A stretch of DNA of 64,000 nt from Xanthomonas hortorum (GCF_024339125.1 NZ_CP101417.1:4847001-4911000), one strand, 5' to 3'; positions 27,863 through 38,415 are shown, numbered from the stretch's first letter. The notes: generated by a model from the sequence alone, not told the origin. Made by a program: numbers and translations.

Positions 27863-29308
27863 TCAGGCCTGCGTTCCGCCAACGGTGATGCCGTCGATCA
27901 GCAACGACGGCTGGCCGACGCCGACCGGCACGCTCTGCCCGTCCTTGCCGCATACGCCCACGCCTTCGTCCAGCGCCAGGTCATTGCCGATCATGCGCAC
28001 CTTCTGCATGGTCTCCGGGCCGTTGCCGATCAGCGTGGCGCCCTTGACCGGCGCGGTGACCTTGCCGTCTTCGATCAGGTAGGCCTCGGTGGCCGAGAAC
28101 ACGTACTTGCCGCTGGTGATGTCGACCTGACCGCCGCCGAAGTTGACCGCGTAGATGCCCTTCTTCACCGAGCGGATCATCTCCTGCGGATCGTGCTGCC
28201 CGGCGCGCATGTAGGTGTTGGTCATGCGCGGCATGGTCAGGTGCGCAAACGACTCGCGGCGGCCGTTGCCGGTCGGTGCCACGCCCATCAGGCGCGCGTT
28301 ATGGGTGTCCTGCATGTAGCCGACCAGCACGCCGTCTTCGATCAGCGTGGTGCACTGGGTGGGCGTGCCTTCGTCGTCGATATTGAGCGAGCCGCGACGG
28401 CCATCCAGGGTGCCGTCATCGACGATGGTCACGCCCGGCGAGGCCACGCGCTCGCCGATGCGGCCGGCGTAGACGCTGGTGCCCTTGCGGTTGAAGTCGC
28501 CTTCCAGGCCATGCCCGACCGCCTCGTGCAGCAGCACGCCGGGCCAGCCCGGGCCGAGCACCACCTGCATCACGCCGGCCGGTGCCGGAATCGCATCCAG
28601 ATTGACCAGGGCCTGGCGCAGCGCTTCGCGCGCAAAGCCTTCCGGGCGGCCGTCGGCGAACAGCTCGGCATAGCCGTAACGCCCGCCGCCGCCGGAATAG
28701 CCGGATTCGCGGCGCCCGCCGTGTTCGACGATCACCTGCACGTTCATGCGCACCAGCGGGCGCACATCGGCAGCCAGCACGCCGTCGCTGCGCGCGATCA
28801 GTACCGTGTCCACGCCACCGGACAGGCTCACCATCACCTGTTTGACGCGCGGGTCGGCCGCGCGCACGTACTGGTCGATGCGACGCAACAACTCGACCTT
28901 GGTCGCGCTGTCCATGTCGTCGATCGGGTCGGTGGCCGGGTACAGCGCACGGCCACTGCCGCGCACCAGCGTGCGAGTGGATTGCGCACCGCCGTCGCGC
29001 GAGATCGCACGTGCCGACTGCGCCGCTTCCAGCAGCGCCTCGCGCTGGATGTCGTCGGAGTAGGCGAAGCCGGTCTTTTCGCCGGAAATCGCACGCACGC
29101 CCACGCCTTGTTCGATGGAATGCGCACCGTCCTTGACGATGCCGTCTTCCACGCTCCAGCTCTCGCGTCGCGAATGCTGGAAATACAGGTCGCCGAAGTC
29201 GATGCCCGGGCCCAACAGAGCGCCGAAGGTGCGGTCGAGATGGCCGGTGTCCAGGCCGGAAGGAAGCAGCAGCCGGGTTTCGGCCAGAGTGAGAGCGTTA
29301 TCGGTCAT
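27863..29308 (-). CDS. tldD: TldD metalloprotease, catalytic subunit
   Basis: The 481-residue protein carries the TldD zinc motif [11 protein letters not shown] in its middle, and the C-terminal [16 protein letters not shown] block. With PmbA/TldE it forms a protease chamber that digests unfolded peptides and matures some RiPPs. The ATG at 29308 gives the family N terminus. It converges on darP. In relatives it is adjacent to yhdP; here a DUF6065-like gene on the other strand lies between. Confidence 0.94.
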   Translation of the reverse strand: MTDNALTLAETRLLLPSGLDTGHLDRTFGALLGPGIDFGDLYFQHSRRESWSVEDGIVKDGAHSIEQGVGVRAISGEKTGFAYSDDIQREALLEAAQSARAISRDGGAQSTRTLVRGSGRALYPATDPIDDMDSATKVELLRRIDQYVRAADPRVKQVMVSLSGGVDTVLIARSDGVLAADVRPLVRMNVQVIVEHGGRRESGYSGGGGRYGYAELFADGRPEGFAREALRQALVNLDAIPAPAGVMQVVLGPGWPGVLLHEAVGHGLEGDFNRKGTSVYAGRIGERVASPGVTIVDDGTLDGRRGSLNIDDEGTPTQCTTLIEDGVLVGYMQDTHNARLMGVAPTGNGRRESFAHLTMPRMTNTYMRAGQHDPQEMIRSVKKGIYAVNFGGGQVDITSGKYVFSATEAYLIEDGKVTAPVKGATLIGNGPETMQKVRMIGNDLALDEGVGVCGKDGQSVPVGVGQPSLLIDGITVGGTQA

Positions 29309-29407
29309 GCGATCAGGATGGGGCCCGCACGCCGGGGAGACAAGTCGTTCGGCTGAACGTGCGGCGCGGCTATCATCGCAGGCCTGCTGCCCTGCCGACG
29401 CCCGCGC

Positions 29408-30175
29408 ATGAAGCTCACTGCCCACGTCCTGGATGGCCACACGCTGGACATCCGCCCCGCCCCGCACGAGCGCGACTGGATGGACGCCACCGACCAGCGC
29501 TATGCCTACCGTTGCCTGCCGCTGGCGATCGCCAATGCGCATGGCTGGGAGCTGCTGTGCCAGGCCGGTTTCGCGGCCAGCTGGAACGGCGGCGATGGCC
29601 TGGACGCCATTCAGATCGTTGCCGATGGCGGCAGCGCATCACCGGCGATCAGCCACTTCGGCTATGGCGTGCTGACCTTCCACGTGCCCTGCCTGTTCCG
29701 CACCGAAGAAGGCATCGATCTGTTCGTCACCGGGCCATTGAACCGGCCCAAGGACGGCATCGGTGCCTTGAGCGGCATGGTCGAAACCGACTGGAGCCCG
29801 TACACCTTCACCATGAACTGGAAGTTCACCCGGCCCGGGCGGGTGCGCTTCGACGCCGGCGAGCCGTTCTGCCATCTGTTTCCGCTGCCACGCCGGCTGA
29901 TCGAGCAAGTGCAACCGCAGTGGCAGCCGCTGTCCGAGGCGCCGGAACTGGCGCGGCAGCACGCCGACTGGACCCACAGCCGCACGCGGTTTCTGGATGA
30001 ACTGCCGGATGCGCAATCGGCCGCCGCACGCGAGAAGTGGCAGCGCGGCTATTTCCGTGGCGTGGCTGGCGCGGATCAAGCGCCAGCGCCGGGCCACCGT
30101 TCGCGGCTGCGCCTGCCGATGTTCGCGCGTGCTGCCAGCGAAGACGAGGCGGATAACGGGACGCCAGCAGACTGA
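29408..30175 (+). CDS. Uncharacterised protein resembling DUF6065
   Basis: The 255-residue protein lacks a signal peptide or membrane segment. It shows the block [17 protein letters not shown] followed by a beta-rich region with [20 protein letters not shown], which I associate with DUF6065; no catalytic motif is evident. The C-terminal 60 residues are polar and probably disordered. It is alone on the plus strand between tldD and yhdP and breaks the usual yhdP-tldD adjacency. Function unknown. Confidence 0.75.
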   Translation: MKLTAHVLDGHTLDIRPAPHERDWMDATDQRYAYRCLPLAIANAHGWELLCQAGFAASWNGGDGLDAIQIVADGGSASPAISHFGYGVLTFHVPCLFRTEEGIDLFVTGPLNRPKDGIGALSGMVETDWSPYTFTMNWKFTRPGRVRFDAGEPFCHLFPLPRRLIEQVQPQWQPLSEAPELARQHADWTHSRTRFLDELPDAQSAAAREKWQRGYFRGVAGADQAPAPGHRSRLRLPMFARAASEDEADNGTPAD

Positions 30176-30354
30176 GCATGTCAGCGTCTGGGCGCGGCTT
30201 GCCACGTGCAGAGCTGGCTGGAAGGCGCTAGGTGTATTCGATGTGCCCGGCGGGCGCTTCAACACCTCAGCGCGACGGTGTGCGGACTGGCCCGATGCAT
30301 TGCGTGGGCTTGGCGCATTCGACTAATCCGGCGGGCGCCGCACGTTTGGGCGCC

Positions 30355-33300
30355 TCAGCGCGGCGCTGCACCAGGCTTGCTGGAACTGACACCTGGCGCA
30401 CTTGAAGAACTCGGTTTGCTTGGCACACGCTCGCGCGCTTCGCGTTCCACCACGTCCACCTGCGGCTCCTTCCACGGGCCGGTGACGTGATAGGTCTTGG
30501 CACCGATCGCGCCCAGCGGCTTGCTCAACACCGCATTGGCGGCCGCGCCCACCGCCGCGCCGACCGGGCCACCGGCCACTGCGCCGACCACGGCCAGCAG
30601 ATTGCCGGCCTTGGGATTCACGTCCACGGTCTGGTCGAAGGTCTGCGCACGCAGGTCGGTCAGCCCGCGGATGGCGATGTCGGCGGCCGGGCCTTCGATG
30701 CGGATGGCGTCGGTGCGCGCGAAACCATCGCCGAAGCGCACCTCGCCGGCCAGCTTGTTGAACGCCAGCCCCTTGGAGAAGAAGTCGCGGAAGTCGAACA
30801 TCAGCCGGCGCGGCAACTGCGCCACGCTGAGCAGGCCGAGCACGCGGCCGGCGCCGGGATCCACTTCCAGCAATTGGCCGTTGCGTACGTCGATCTTGAG
30901 ATCGCCGTCCAGCGAACCGAGCGCAAAGCCGGTCGGCGAGCCCTGCCAGCCGGCGTTGAGCTCAAGCTGGCCTTCGCCACCGCGCAGCTGACCGCCCAGG
31001 GTGAGGTTTTGCAGCAGATTGCCGAGATTGCGGCTGTCCACGCGCGCTGATAACCGGGTGCTGGCGGATTCGCCCTTGCCGCGCCAGGCGCCGGTCAGAC
31101 CGATGCTCTGGTCGTTGGAGCGCAGTTGCAGCTGATCCACCTGCATGCCGTCGCTGAGCCGGCTGCTGCGCAGGATGGCCGCGCCCAGGGTCATCTTGCC
31201 AACCTGCAGATCGTCGATATCCAGCGACAACGGCGGAATCGACACCGGGTCGAACTCGGCCACCGCGCGGCGCGCCGGCTCGGGCAAGGCGCCGGCCAGC
31301 GGGTCGCCCGGCTCGGGCGCGGCCGGTTCGGCAGCCGCCACTACCGGCTGCCAGTGTACGGTGCGCAGCTTGCCCTGCACGGCGGCGCCGTCGGCATTGG
31401 GCACCGTGAGCTGGCCGGCCAGCGACGGCCCGTCCAGCGTTACCGCCACCGCGTCGCGGGTAGGCCGCAGCCGTAACCGGGTCTGCGGGAACACGCCGCC
31501 GATCATCAGCAGTCTGTCTGCCTGCACGTCCACCTGCTGCAGCGGCACCGTGCTTTTTTTGGTCTCCGGCTGGCCCGGCAGCGGCGGCATCTCTGGCTCG
31601 CTGCTGCCGCGCGCCAGACTGATCCAGTCGATCGCATCCAGCGAGGCGGTGCGGCCGGTGACGATCAACCCGTTGGCCGGTGGGCGCTCGCTGACCGTGT
31701 CGGTGCCCATCACCACGCGCACGCCGGTCTGGTTGCCCTGGCTGCTGGCCTTGAGCGCCACCAGCTTGCCGAACGCCACATCGATATCGCCATCGCCGAC
31801 CGGCAAGGCCACCTTGACCTGGGTGTCCAACGGCTGGGTGGCCGCCTTGTCCAGCGGCGCGGGCAGATCCAGGGTGGTGCCGACCAGGTCCGAGCGCAGG
31901 CTCAACATCGCCTTCGCATCGGTCTGGCCCGGCGGCGGCAGCGGCACATCCACGCCCACCTGCCAGGGCGCGCTGCCGTGCACGTACGGGCGCAGCCATT
32001 CCATCTGCGGCGCGCGGTCGAACAATTCCTTGGCATCCAGAGTGGCGGCGAAGCGCGCTTCGAACGCCTGCTTCGGGTCCTGCACGAAGCCGCCGGCACG
32101 CAAGGACAACTCGCCACTGCGGCCCTGGTGCTGCACGCTCAACTGCTCGGCGGCAAAGCCGGTGTCGCGGTAGTCGGCCTGGCCGCTGACCTGGTCGAAG
32201 GCCAGATTCCAGCGCGCATCGGCCAGCTTGGCACCCTGCAGCGCGACCGTGCCCTGCAGATGCCCGCCCACACCCTTGCTGCGTAACGGGCGCAGCAGAT
32301 CGAAGCTCACCGTTGCCGGGCCCGACACCGTGAGATTGCGCAAGGTGTCGCCGTAGCGACGCTCCAACGGACTTTTGCGCAGCATGCTCAGCAGCTGCGT
32401 GGCGTCGGCCTGGGTGGAGGCGCGCACGTAGAGTTCGGAGGTGGCGAAATCGGGAATGCCGGCCTCAAGCTGGGTGATCGGCGCGCCAGCCAGCTCGCCA
32501 CTTCCATGCAGGGAGAAGCCGTTACCGAGGAAGCTCAGATCGGCCTGCACCTGCTCCATCGCCGGCCACTCGGGATTGAAGGGGATCACGCCGTCGCGGA
32601 TATGGCCGAACGCTTCGAAGCGCCCGTCGTTGCCTTCGAACGGCCAGTCGTCCAGATCGCCGCTGACCAGGCCGGTGCCGCCGGTGATCACACCGCCGGC
32701 CACCGCCTTGTCCAGCCAGTCGATGGCGGGCTTGCTCATCTTCGAGCGGATCCAGAATTTGCGCGCCACCGGCAAGGCAACATCGTCCAGTTGCGTTGCC
32801 AGCTGGATGCGCGGGCGGCTGCCATCGTTCTGGAACCACAGCCCGCCGCGCACATTGGCGCCGTAATCCTTGGCCTGCACCCGCAAGGCCGGCGTGGCGA
32901 CCTGCCAGCCGGCGCCGTCGCGCCAGCCGACGAGCTTGCCGGCCAGCTGGATCTCATGCACCACCCCAAAGCCGGTCGGCCAGTCGAAACGCACCGTGGC
33001 ATCGGGCGCGGTATCCAGCTCGACCGCCTGCGCATCGCCATCGATCTGCCCGCGCAAACCGCTGATGCCTGGCGCGTTGCCCACCGGTAGGAACGCCAAT
33101 TCGTCGATCCGGCCCTGCGCGCGCAGGGCACCGCCCTGCTCGCCTGCGACCTGTAGGTCGGTCACGCGCAGCTGCGGTTTGGACAAACTCAACCAGCGCC
33201 GCAAGGTGGGCGACAGGTTGTCGCTCAATGCCGCCGCTGTGATCAGACCGGAGACATCCACATGTTTGCCGACCACCGCGTAACGGCGCCCTCCAGCGAT

Positions 33301-34278
33301 GCTCAGCCCATCCAACTGCTGCAATTTGGCCGCCTGGCCCAGCCGCAGCAGTGGCGCATCCACCCGCCAGCCGCCTTCGATGGTCTGCCAGCGCGCGCGT
33401 GCCTGCAGCCGCTCCCACACCAGCGTGCGGCGTGCGGTTTCATCCGGCAGTGCGGCACCGGACAAGCGCACCTGTTGAAGATCGGCATCCACGGTGACAC
33501 CGGTGATGCGGCGCGCACGCAGTTGTGCCCACGCCTGCAGCCGTCCGCTGCCGCCATCCACGCGCATGCCGCCGACGTGCAGCAACGAGGCCCACGCGGC
33601 CAGATCTGCGGGGTCGGCTTGCGCGTAAGCGCTGCCGTCGCCGCTGTTGCGATCGAACTCCAGCACGGTGGTCAACGGTGCGCGCTGCACATCGATCCAT
33701 GCGTGGCTGCCGACTTTCACCGTCGAACCGCTGACACGCAGACGCAGATCGATGCGCGGCAACGTGGTGTCCAGGCCGATCGAAGGCGCGGTCACATGCA
33801 AACGCGCCTCGGCTACCTGGATTTCGCCGAGGCGACGCAAGGCTTCCAAGGGGTCGGCACGTCGCGCGGCCGGCAAGCCCTGCACCGACCACACGCCGTC
33901 ATCGCTACGCTGCAGCGTCAGTGCCAGACCACGCAGGCGGACTTCGGTCAGCGAATGGCCGGGCAACAGGCCGGCGTACATCGCCAGCAGGATTTCGGCC
34001 TGGCCCACGCGCACTTCGCCATGCGGACCGATCCGCAACCCATCCAGCCGCAACAGCGGACCGCGTCGGGTCCACTCGGTCTGCAGGCGATCGAAGGCAA
34101 TGGGCTGGCCGGCGCGCTGACTCAACCACGCGGCGATCTGCTGCGGCCGCTGCTCGGCAAGCGGCAACGCCTGGCTGGCCGCACCCACCAGCAATGCGAT
34201 CGCCACCAGCACGAGTGCGGTGGCGGTGATCGCATAGCGGCGAAACAGACGCAGACGGCGGCGCAGCGGGGTGGGCAT
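30355..34278 (-). CDS. yhdP: YhdP-family AsmA-like envelope protein
   Basis: The 1307-residue protein has one N-terminal transmembrane helix (about residues 14-35) and a very long beta-rich periplasmic part, ending in the AsmA/DUF3971-type C-terminal region (RVLGLLSVAQLPRRLMFDF near 1190) and a Pro/Ser tail. YhdP, with TamB and YdbH, forms bridge-like conduits thought to move phospholipids between the inner and outer membranes. It follows rng on the minus strand as in E. coli and Pseudomonas. The start at 34278 is chosen because MPTPLRRRLRLFRRYA leads directly into the membrane helix. Confidence 0.92.
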   Translation of the reverse strand: MPTPLRRRLRLFRRYAITATALVLVAIALLVGAASQALPLAEQRPQQIAAWLSQRAGQPIAFDRLQTEWTRRGPLLRLDGLRIGPHGEVRVGQAEILLAMYAGLLPGHSLTEVRLRGLALTLQRSDDGVWSVQGLPAARRADPLEALRRLGEIQVAEARLHVTAPSIGLDTTLPRIDLRLRVSGSTVKVGSHAWIDVQRAPLTTVLEFDRNSGDGSAYAQADPADLAAWASLLHVGGMRVDGGSGRLQAWAQLRARRITGVTVDADLQQVRLSGAALPDETARRTLVWERLQARARWQTIEGGWRVDAPLLRLGQAAKLQQLDGLSIAGGRRYAVVGKHVDVSGLITAAALSDNLSPTLRRWLSLSKPQLRVTDLQVAGEQGGALRAQGRIDELAFLPVGNAPGISGLRGQIDGDAQAVELDTAPDATVRFDWPTGFGVVHEIQLAGKLVGWRDGAGWQVATPALRVQAKDYGANVRGGLWFQNDGSRPRIQLATQLDDVALPVARKFWIRSKMSKPAIDWLDKAVAGGVITGGTGLVSGDLDDWPFEGNDGRFEAFGHIRDGVIPFNPEWPAMEQVQADLSFLGNGFSLHGSGELAGAPITQLEAGIPDFATSELYVRASTQADATQLLSMLRKSPLERRYGDTLRNLTVSGPATVSFDLLRPLRSKGVGGHLQGTVALQGAKLADARWNLAFDQVSGQADYRDTGFAAEQLSVQHQGRSGELSLRAGGFVQDPKQAFEARFAATLDAKELFDRAPQMEWLRPYVHGSAPWQVGVDVPLPPPGQTDAKAMLSLRSDLVGTTLDLPAPLDKAATQPLDTQVKVALPVGDGDIDVAFGKLVALKASSQGNQTGVRVVMGTDTVSERPPANGLIVTGRTASLDAIDWISLARGSSEPEMPPLPGQPETKKSTVPLQQVDVQADRLLMIGGVFPQTRLRLRPTRDAVAVTLDGPSLAGQLTVPNADGAAVQGKLRTVHWQPVVAAAEPAAPEPGDPLAGALPEPARRAVAEFDPVSIPPLSLDIDDLQVGKMTLGAAILRSSRLSDGMQVDQLQLRSNDQSIGLTGAWRGKGESASTRLSARVDSRNLGNLLQNLTLGGQLRGGEGQLELNAGWQGSPTGFALGSLDGDLKIDVRNGQLLEVDPGAGRVLGLLSVAQLPRRLMFDFRDFFSKGLAFNKLAGEVRFGDGFARTDAIRIEGPAADIAIRGLTDLRAQTFDQTVDVNPKAGNLLAVVGAVAGGPVGAAVGAAANAVLSKPLGAIGAKTYHVTGPWKEPQVDVVEREARERVPSKPSSSSAPGVSSSKPGAAPR

Positions 34279-34286
34279 TAACGGCC

Positions 34287-34315
34287 GGGAATGGGGAGTG
34301 GGAAATGGGGAATCG
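34287..34315. repeat. Heptamer-type repeat upstream of yhdP
   Basis: GGGAATGGGGA, GTGGGA and AATGGGGAATC units follow one another here, a degenerate version of the GGGAATC heptamer family, just before the yhdP start. Confidence 0.45.
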
Positions 34316-34417
34316 CAGGAGCAGAAAACGCGCCACACGCACGATCATCCACTTGCGCGCGCCGCCATTCTAAAGATGTCGGCAGTAACCCGCAGAGCGC
34401 CTTTCGCTCCATCCCCA

Positions 34418-34450
34418 TTCCCGATTCCCGATTCCCGACTCTCCATTCCC
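34418..34450. repeat. Heptamer repeat, three perfect ATTCCCG units
   Basis: ATTCCCG is repeated three times in tandem (34418-34438), followed by a further ATTCCC at 34445. It lies between the rng stop codon and the yhdP start. Confidence 0.65.
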
Positions 34451-34454
34451 AGCC

Positions 34455-35954
34455 TCACAGCAACACCACATCGAACTGCTCCTGCAGATACTGGTCGTCG
34501 GACTGGAAGCGGATGCTCTTGCCGAGGAATTCCTCCAGCTCGGCCACGGCCGCCGACTCTTCGTCGGTGATGCGGGCCACCACTTTGGACGAGGCAATCA
34601 CCAGCAGCCGCGCCGCGTCGAACTGGCGCACCGCACGGGTGATCTCGCGAAAGATCTCGTAGGTCACCGTCTCGGCGGTCTTGATGGTGCCGCGCCCGCT
34701 GCACTGGCCGCAGGTTTCCGACAGCTGCCGCTCCAGGCTTTCGACGGTGCGCTTTCGGGTCATTTCGACCAGGCCCAGCGGCGAGAATTCGTACACGGTG
34801 GTCTTGGCGTGATCGCGTGCCAGCGCCTTTTCCAGCGTGCGCAGTACCTGGCGGCGATGCTCGGCATCGTCCATGTCGATGAAGTCGATGATGATGATCC
34901 CGCCCAGGTTGCGCAGCCGCAGCTGCCGCGCCACCGCTTGCGCGGCCTCCAGGTTGGTGCGGAACACGGTTTCTTCGAGATTGCGCTGGCCGACGAACGA
35001 ACCGGTGTTGACGTCGATGGTGGTCATCGCCTCGGTCTGGTCGATCACCAGATAGCCGCCGGACTTGAGCGGCACCTGTTTGTTCAGCGCGCGCCCGATC
35101 TCGTCCTCGACCCCGTACAGATCGAAGATCGGCCGGTCGCCGGTGTACAGCTCCAGCCGCTCGGCCAGCACCGGCATGTACTTGGCCACGAACGCCTGCA
35201 GCTGCACGAAGGTCTCGTTGGAGTCGACCTTGACCTTCTCCACGTCGCGGCGGATCAGGTCGCGCACCGCACGCAGCGGCAGGCTCAGGTCTTCGTAGAT
35301 GATGCTGCACGGCGGCGCTTCGCGGCCGCGCCGCTCCACCACGTTCCAGACCCGCGACAGATAGGCGATGTCCTCGGCCAGCGCCTCGGCCGGCTGGCCT
35401 TCGGCATTGGTGCGGATGATGTAACCGAAGCCGCCGTGCTGGGCCGAGACCTCGCTGACGATGGTCTTCAAACGCAGCCGCTCGGCCTCGTCTTCGATCC
35501 GCGCCGACACCCCGACGATCTTGGACTGCGGCAGCAGCACCAGATAGCGCGAGGGAATGCTGATCTGGGTAGTCAGCCGCGCGCCCTTGGTGCCGATCGG
35601 GTCCTTGACCACCTGCACCACGATGTCCTGGCCGTCGCGCAACAGCTCCACGATCGGCACCGAGGCCGCCGGCGGCGGCGGAATCGGGGTTTCTTCGGTA
35701 TCGACCACGCTGGCCGGCGCGGGCGCCGGGCGGATCACGTCGTTGGCGTGCAGGAACGCGGCGCGCTCCAGGCCCAGTTCGACGAACGCCGCCTGCATGC
35801 CGGGCATCACCCGCTGCACCTTGCCCTTGTAGATATTGCCGACCACGCCACGGCGCCAACCGCGCTCGATATGCAGTTCCTGCAGCATGCCGTTCTCGAT
35901 CACCGCCACGCGGGTCTCGCGCGGGGTGACGTTGACCAAAATCTCTTCCGACAT
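34455..35954 (-). CDS. rng: Ribonuclease G
   Basis: The 499-residue protein is an RNase E/G family endoribonuclease that matures the 16S rRNA 5' end and degrades mRNA. The N-terminal S1 RNA-binding domain has a family-typical insertion (a proline/alanine stretch at about 75-95). The catalytic Asp residues lie in IDVNTGSF and in IIDFIDMD, and CGQCSGRG is the zinc-link cysteine pair. It lacks the long C-terminal scaffold of RNase E. Its ATG shares one base with the stop of maf (TGATG), so the two are translationally coupled. Confidence 0.94.
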   Translation of the reverse strand: MSEEILVNVTPRETRVAVIENGMLQELHIERGWRRGVVGNIYKGKVQRVMPGMQAAFVELGLERAAFLHANDVIRPAPAPASVVDTEETPIPPPPAASVPIVELLRDGQDIVVQVVKDPIGTKGARLTTQISIPSRYLVLLPQSKIVGVSARIEDEAERLRLKTIVSEVSAQHGGFGYIIRTNAEGQPAEALAEDIAYLSRVWNVVERRGREAPPCSIIYEDLSLPLRAVRDLIRRDVEKVKVDSNETFVQLQAFVAKYMPVLAERLELYTGDRPIFDLYGVEDEIGRALNKQVPLKSGGYLVIDQTEAMTTIDVNTGSFVGQRNLEETVFRTNLEAAQAVARQLRLRNLGGIIIIDFIDMDDAEHRRQVLRTLEKALARDHAKTTVYEFSPLGLVEMTRKRTVESLERQLSETCGQCSGRGTIKTAETVTYEIFREITRAVRQFDAARLLVIASSKVVARITDEESAAVAELEEFLGKSIRFQSDDQYLQEQFDVVLL

Positions 35955-36526
35955 CAATGCGCTCCGAAGGCTGTGAGCAACTGCGAGGTGTGAAATAAGG
36001 GCAATCCCATCACGCCGGAATAGCTCCCGGACAGATGGCTGATAAAACGTTCGGCGCGTCCCTGGATTGCGTACGCACCGGCCTTGCCCATCGGCTCGCC
36101 GCAGGCCGCATAGGCAGCGATCTGCGCAGCATCGAGCGTGTCGAACGTGACCTCCGATACCACCAACGCCTGCGCCGGGGCGCGTTGTGCGCAGACTAGA
36201 ACCACCGCTGTGAGTACCTGGTGGGTGCGCCCTGACAGCAAGCTCAACATCGCGATCGCATCGGCCACATCGACCGGCTTGCCGAACACCCGCTCGCCCA
36301 ACACCACCTCGGTATCGGAGCCCAGCACGATCGCAGCGGGGTCGCTGGCCTGCACCTGCGCCAGCCCGGCGCGCGCCTTGTCCAGCGCAACGCGTTGCAC
36401 GTAGTGCGCGGGCGATTCGTCGGGCGCGCGCAGCTCGGGCACGTCCAGTTGCAAGGTCTGGAACGGCACATCCAGGCGTTGCAGGAGTTCTTGTCGGCGC
36501 GGCGACCGGGAGGCGAGATAAAGCAT
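35954..36526 (-). CDS. maf: Maf-family nucleoside triphosphate pyrophosphatase
   Basis: The 190-residue protein starts [15 protein letters not shown], the signature of Maf/YhdE dTTP/UTP pyrophosphatases that remove non-canonical or modified nucleotides. The conserved GSDTEVV holds the catalytic Asp; the C-terminal [13 protein letters not shown] and [10 protein letters not shown] are intact. An in-frame upstream ATG exists, but this start matches homologues. It is the first gene of maf-rng-yhdP. Confidence 0.92.
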   Translation of the reverse strand: MLYLASRSPRRQELLQRLDVPFQTLQLDVPELRAPDESPAHYVQRVALDKARAGLAQVQASDPAAIVLGSDTEVVLGERVFGKPVDVADAIAMLSLLSGRTHQVLTAVVLVCAQRAPAQALVVSEVTFDTLDAAQIAAYAACGEPMGKAGAYAIQGRAERFISHLSGSYSGVMGLPLFHTSQLLTAFGAH

Positions 36527-36648
36527 CCTTCCAGCATACCTGTTGCCCATGCTCGCCCGCTTGCTTGCATGGCACACAGTGGTCGCGTTCGACTCACAAC
36601 ATGTTCATCGAACTCACAACACGCTCTGCAGACAGACAAGGAGATCTC

Positions 36649-37383
36649 ATGCGTACCACCTTCAAGCCGTTGTTGCTGGCCCTCTCGATCGCTGCCGGAA
36701 CCGCCATGACCGCCCATGCTCAACCTGCGTCGAGTTACACCATTCCCAACGACGGCACCTTGCTCAACGTGTCGGCCGAAGCGGAAGCCAAGCGCGTGCC
36801 GGACATCGCCACACTGTCTGCCGGCGTGGTCACCCAGGCTGCCGACGGCAACGCCGCCATGCGCCAGAACGCCGAGCAGATGAACAAGGTGCTGGCCGCC
36901 GTCAAGGCCGCCGGCATCGCCGACAAGGATGTGCAGACCAGCGGCATCAATCTCAGCCCGCAGTACACCTACAAAGAAAACGAAGCGCCCAAGATCAACG
37001 GCTACCAGGCCAGCAACACGGTCAACCTCAAGGTCCGCGACATCACCCGCCTGGGCAAGGTGCTCGACGCCCTGGTCGCCCAGGGCGCCAACGACATCAA
37101 TGGCCCCAGCTTCTCGATCGACCAGCCCGAGCCGGTCTACGACGAAGCACGCGTGGCCGCACTGAAGAAGGCCCAGGCCCGCGCCGACACCTACGCCAAG
37201 TCGCTCGGCCTGAAGGTGCGCCGCATCGTCAGCATCTCCGAAGGCCGCAGCGGTGGCGGCGTGCGCCCGATGATGATGGCGGCCTCGATGCGCTCGGCCA
37301 AGGTCGAGATGGACACCCCGGTCGCACCGGGCGAAAGCACGCTGTCGATCAACCTGGATGTGACGTTCGAATTGGGGCGTTGA
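36649..37383 (+). CDS. Periplasmic SIMPL domain (DUF541) protein
   Basis: The 244-residue protein has a signal peptide ending Ala-His-Ala (about residue 24) and a SIMPL/DUF541 domain with VSAEAEAKRVPDIATLSAGV and AVKAAGIADKDVQTSGINLSP-like blocks. Family members such as YggE reduce oxidative damage or act in stress tolerance, but the mechanism is not established. AAGGAG seven bases before the ATG fixes the start. Two copies of CTCACAACA lie in its short leader. It is divergent from maf and is closed by a terminator at 37418. Confidence 0.9.
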   Translation: MRTTFKPLLLALSIAAGTAMTAHAQPASSYTIPNDGTLLNVSAEAEAKRVPDIATLSAGVVTQAADGNAAMRQNAEQMNKVLAAVKAAGIADKDVQTSGINLSPQYTYKENEAPKINGYQASNTVNLKVRDITRLGKVLDALVAQGANDINGPSFSIDQPEPVYDEARVAALKKAQARADTYAKSLGLKVRRIVSISEGRSGGGVRPMMMAASMRSAKVEMDTPVAPGESTLSINLDVTFELGR

Positions 37384-37692
37384 TCGGATCGAAACCGAGC
37401 GTGATCTGATTTTTCTGACTGCCCTCTCCTGAGGGCAGTTTTTATTGGGAAAGCCGGAAATTCTGGTGCCTCGCCCTGGCATGTCATCTGCGACCGCCTC
37501 TAGTCGTACGCGAGTCTGCCGCACCAGCCAGGCAGCCCGAATCGATACGCCTGGAGTCAATCGGCGAGCCATCGCCGGCGCTGCGAAATCACTTGTGTCC
37601 ACACAAAGGTCGCGGTAAACCTACGTCACCGGATGGTGGTGTGCGTCCGGGTCGCGCTGGTCCGTTCCGCAGTTCCGTTGAGGAGGTGGATG
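37384..37692. other. Gap between the SIMPL and TonB-type genes
   Basis: The 309-base gap contains the terminator at 37418-37445 and the leader of the TonB-type gene, with AGGAGG at 37681-37686. I see no further gene. Confidence 0.4.
37418..37445 (+). terminator. Rho-independent terminator of the SIMPL gene
   Basis: A perfect stem ACTGCCCTC / GAGGGCAGT with a four-base loop is followed by TTTTTAT, about 35 bases after the stop codon. Confidence 0.88.
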
Positions 37693-38373
37693 ATGGTTCT
37701 CACGCAATCGCAGGTTTCTTCCCGATCCACAGGCATCGACACCTCGCGCGTTCTGGCGATGAGCACGGCCGTGGCGTTGCATTTGCTGGCCGGCGGGCTG
37801 TTGTTGATTCCGCTCTCGTACCGGGCGATTCCGCAGCAGCCCACGCCCAAAGAACGTTGGGTCATGCCGATGACGATCCCAACGCCACCCGCCCCGCCAG
37901 CGGTGTTCCCGATCGAAGTGAAGTTCAAGCCACAGGCGACGCAGACACCGCCGACCACCGTGCCGGTGCAGGTACAGGTGCAAACACCAGTGGTGAATCA
38001 GGCACCGTTGGTCGACAGCGCAGCGCTTGCCTTGTCCGCTGTCTCCGAAGCGATAGCTGAGAGCGCGCCAGCCATTGCCGCGCCCAGCGGCCCGGTCGAG
38101 GCAGGCCAACTGCAGTATCTGAGTTCACCGGCACCGAGTTACCCGGTGGCCGCCTTGCGTGCCGGGCAGCAAGGCACGGTGCTGCTACGCGTGTTGGTCG
38201 GTACCGATGGGCGCCCGACCGAAGTGAGCGTGCAGACCAGCAGCGGTCATCGCGCACTCGATCTGGCGGCGCGTAGCCAGGTGTTGCGCAGCTGGCGTTT
38301 CCAGCCGGCGATGCAGAACGGTCAGGCCGTGCAGGCCTACGGTCTGGTACCGGTGAGTTTTTCGTTGAATTGA
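37693..38373 (+). CDS. TonB-family energy transducer
   Basis: The 226-residue protein has a short cytoplasmic start, one transmembrane helix (about residues 24-46), a proline-rich periplasmic spacer with PTPPAPPAVFP and repeated Pro-Val-Gln, and a C-terminal TonB domain (YPVAALRAGQQGTVLLRVLV, and WRFQPAMQNG). Such proteins couple the ExbBD proton-motive complex to outer-membrane receptors. No exbB/exbD or receptor lies in the window, so the partner is unknown. AGGAGG six bases before the second of two ATGs decides the start. Confidence 0.88.
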   Translation: MVLTQSQVSSRSTGIDTSRVLAMSTAVALHLLAGGLLLIPLSYRAIPQQPTPKERWVMPMTIPTPPAPPAVFPIEVKFKPQATQTPPTTVPVQVQVQTPVVNQAPLVDSAALALSAVSEAIAESAPAIAAPSGPVEAGQLQYLSSPAPSYPVAALRAGQQGTVLLRVLVGTDGRPTEVSVQTSSGHRALDLAARSQVLRSWRFQPAMQNGQAVQAYGLVPVSFSLN

Positions 38374-38384
38374 GTGAGTCTGGA

Positions 38385-38415
38385 ATGCGGCGACTCGGCC
38401 TTCGAGTCGCCGCAT
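38385..38415. terminator. Perfect 13-bp hairpin after the TonB-type gene
   Basis: ATGCGGCGACTCG and CGAGTCGCCGCAT flank a five-base loop, starting 12 bases after the stop codon. There is no T run, so termination may need Rho or the hairpin may protect the mRNA end. Confidence 0.6.
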
